In this document: positions 62,901 through 64,000 of the stretch, one piece after another
Numbering within the stretch: position 1 is the first letter of the stretch
Layout of the letters: each line of letters begins with the position of its first letter
Assembly: GCA_026413225.1 (NCBI GenBank)
Contig: CM048554.1
Coordinates: 78,422,463-78,486,462 of the forward strand
Source: Otis tarda
Taxonomy: Eukaryota; Chordata; Aves; Otidiformes; Otididae
Length of the DNA stretch: 64,000 nucleotides
Direction of reading: 5' to 3'
Notes under the pieces: model-generated
Seen by the model: only the letters and a program-made list of their open reading frames with translations
Told to the model about the DNA's origin: nothing
Database searches by the model: none
Translations under genes and position numbers: made by a program

Positions 62901-64000
62901 TGCTCATTTGTAGATCTTTATAAGCTCACCACTACACTGTATTATTAGCAACAGCAAAAAAAAAAACCCCTTGTGTGGACATCAGTTAGCATTGTATTTG
63001 GAGGAATAACTGTCTAATAGACTACTGCTTCTTTTGACTTGGAATGTATTGAATAGAAAACGGGGGGTTTTTTAATGTGCATGGGGTATGTTGTAAAAGA
63101 CCTTACAGAATGTGAAAGTTTAAACACATATCCTTACATTGAATGTCAAAGGAGAAATCATATTACTTAAATAGAAAAAAAGTGATGTTTGTTAAGAAGT
63201 TGGGGTTTTTTTCCCCCCTGAAAAAACCTCTCCTGGTGTGTCTCGGACATCCTTTAATTGCATAAACTGAGTGCTATGAGCTCTTTTTTAGGAGGGCATG
63301 AGAAGTAAAAGACCAAGAAAATGTGGGCTTAATGTGTGGTTCCTGGAGAACTTTAATTCTCAACCCCGTGCAGTCAATCCCTGCTCCCTCTGTTGCCCCA
63401 TCCCCTGTTGCAGCTGAAAAGCCAGCAGACAAATAAAGATACCTAAATAACCTTTTAAAGCAAATCTATAACAAGATGAGAAGGGTTTATTTTTTATGTT
63501 TTGTTTTAGTGGGCTGAGAAGCCTGGTTTTCTTCATGAAACAGACAATAGTTTGGGTTCAGCATATTTAGTTTGTGTCCTAAATGGCTCATGGATACACA
63601 GGTGGTATGTATCTATGTAATACATAGAATTTTTCTATTATATTCATTTAAATTACAATTTGTCTATAAGCTGCTTACATTGTATTGAGCTCAAACTGGT
63701 TTATTTTTACATTGACTGTCTTAACGGACGGAGACTTGGCTGAATTTTAAATCTTATCTCCACTCATCACAAGCATTTCGGAAGACCGATGGCTTTCTCA
63801 ATGTTACCTTAAAGATGGAAGCAGCAAAGAGAACTGAATTGTAACTCTTCTCTGCTGCAGGTGCCTTGTCAGGGCCAGGGACGGTGGAGCTGGGCGGCAG
63901 TGTTATGGCCAAGCCTTTTCCTAAGCAGCTTCTGTGTTGCGCTCAGCCAGCACAAGTGTTTCTTCCAGTGCAGCCCAATGGCCTGACTGCAGCTGAGCTC
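59967..64000. other. Downstream intergenic sequence or unresolved 3' UTR
   Basis: About 4 kb without recognisable coding sequence. It has a poly(T) run at about 61922-61941, a short AT repeat at 60230-60245 and a moderately GC-richer patch at 62180-62600. It could include the far 3' UTR of a minus-strand neighbour such as LIN28B; this is speculation from synteny only. Confidence 0.4.

Noticed and set aside
57000-64000. LIN28B coding exons expected from vertebrate gene order
   Set aside because: No cold-shock or zinc-knuckle coding sequence is seen on the minus strand; synteny alone does not support a feature.

Overview
The window is vertebrate nuclear DNA, almost certainly from a bird. Two intron-containing genes lie in long AT-rich non-coding sequence. 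The repeats are CR1-type LINEs, with the characteristic 3' octamer (ATTCTATG)n, plus two solo LTRs of endogenous-retrovirus type. The LTR at 1465-2077 resembles a class I associate with ERVL elements of neoavian birds. That is memory-based, and the species is not determined. There is no prokaryotic, plasmid or phage content.

The two genes are tandem paralogues of the Popeye-domain family on the + strand: POPDC3 (coding exons 7228-10959) and BVES, also called POPDC1 (coding exons 30194-56575). I placed every coding exon by joining reading frames across GT/AG splice sites; both models close without a frame error (306 and 359 aa). Both proteins have a short glycosylatable N-terminus, three membrane spans and a cytosolic cAMP-binding Popeye domain with intact DSPE and FQVT motifs. 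They belong to a family that modulates membrane proteins in heart and skeletal muscle. One exon is the same length (109 nt) and phase in both genes, which directly records the duplication.

Layout: 1-6983 upstream sequence with a 613-bp solo LTR; 6984-11823 POPDC3 from its 5'-UTR/first coding exon to a poly(A) signal; 11824-24640 intergenic with three CR1 copies, the last beside a CpG island; 24700-25600 CpG island holding the probable BVES promoter and non-coding exon 1; 25005-56754 BVES, whose introns carry an internally deleted CR1 (intron 3), a 1.14-kb solo LTR (intron 6) and a 2.5-kb old CR1 (intron 7); 56755-64000 downstream sequence with one short CR1. The usual vertebrate neighbours (PREP upstream, LIN28B downstream) could not be recognised as coding sequence here.

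I found no convincing new biological system. The points most worth a second look are the two solo LTRs with perfect 5-bp target duplications, a CR1 with a 319-codon uninterrupted reverse-transcriptase frame, a CR1 whose internal deletion removes the catalytic loop, the cluster of upstream ORFs in the POPDC3 leader, and the contrast in intron number between the two paralogues.
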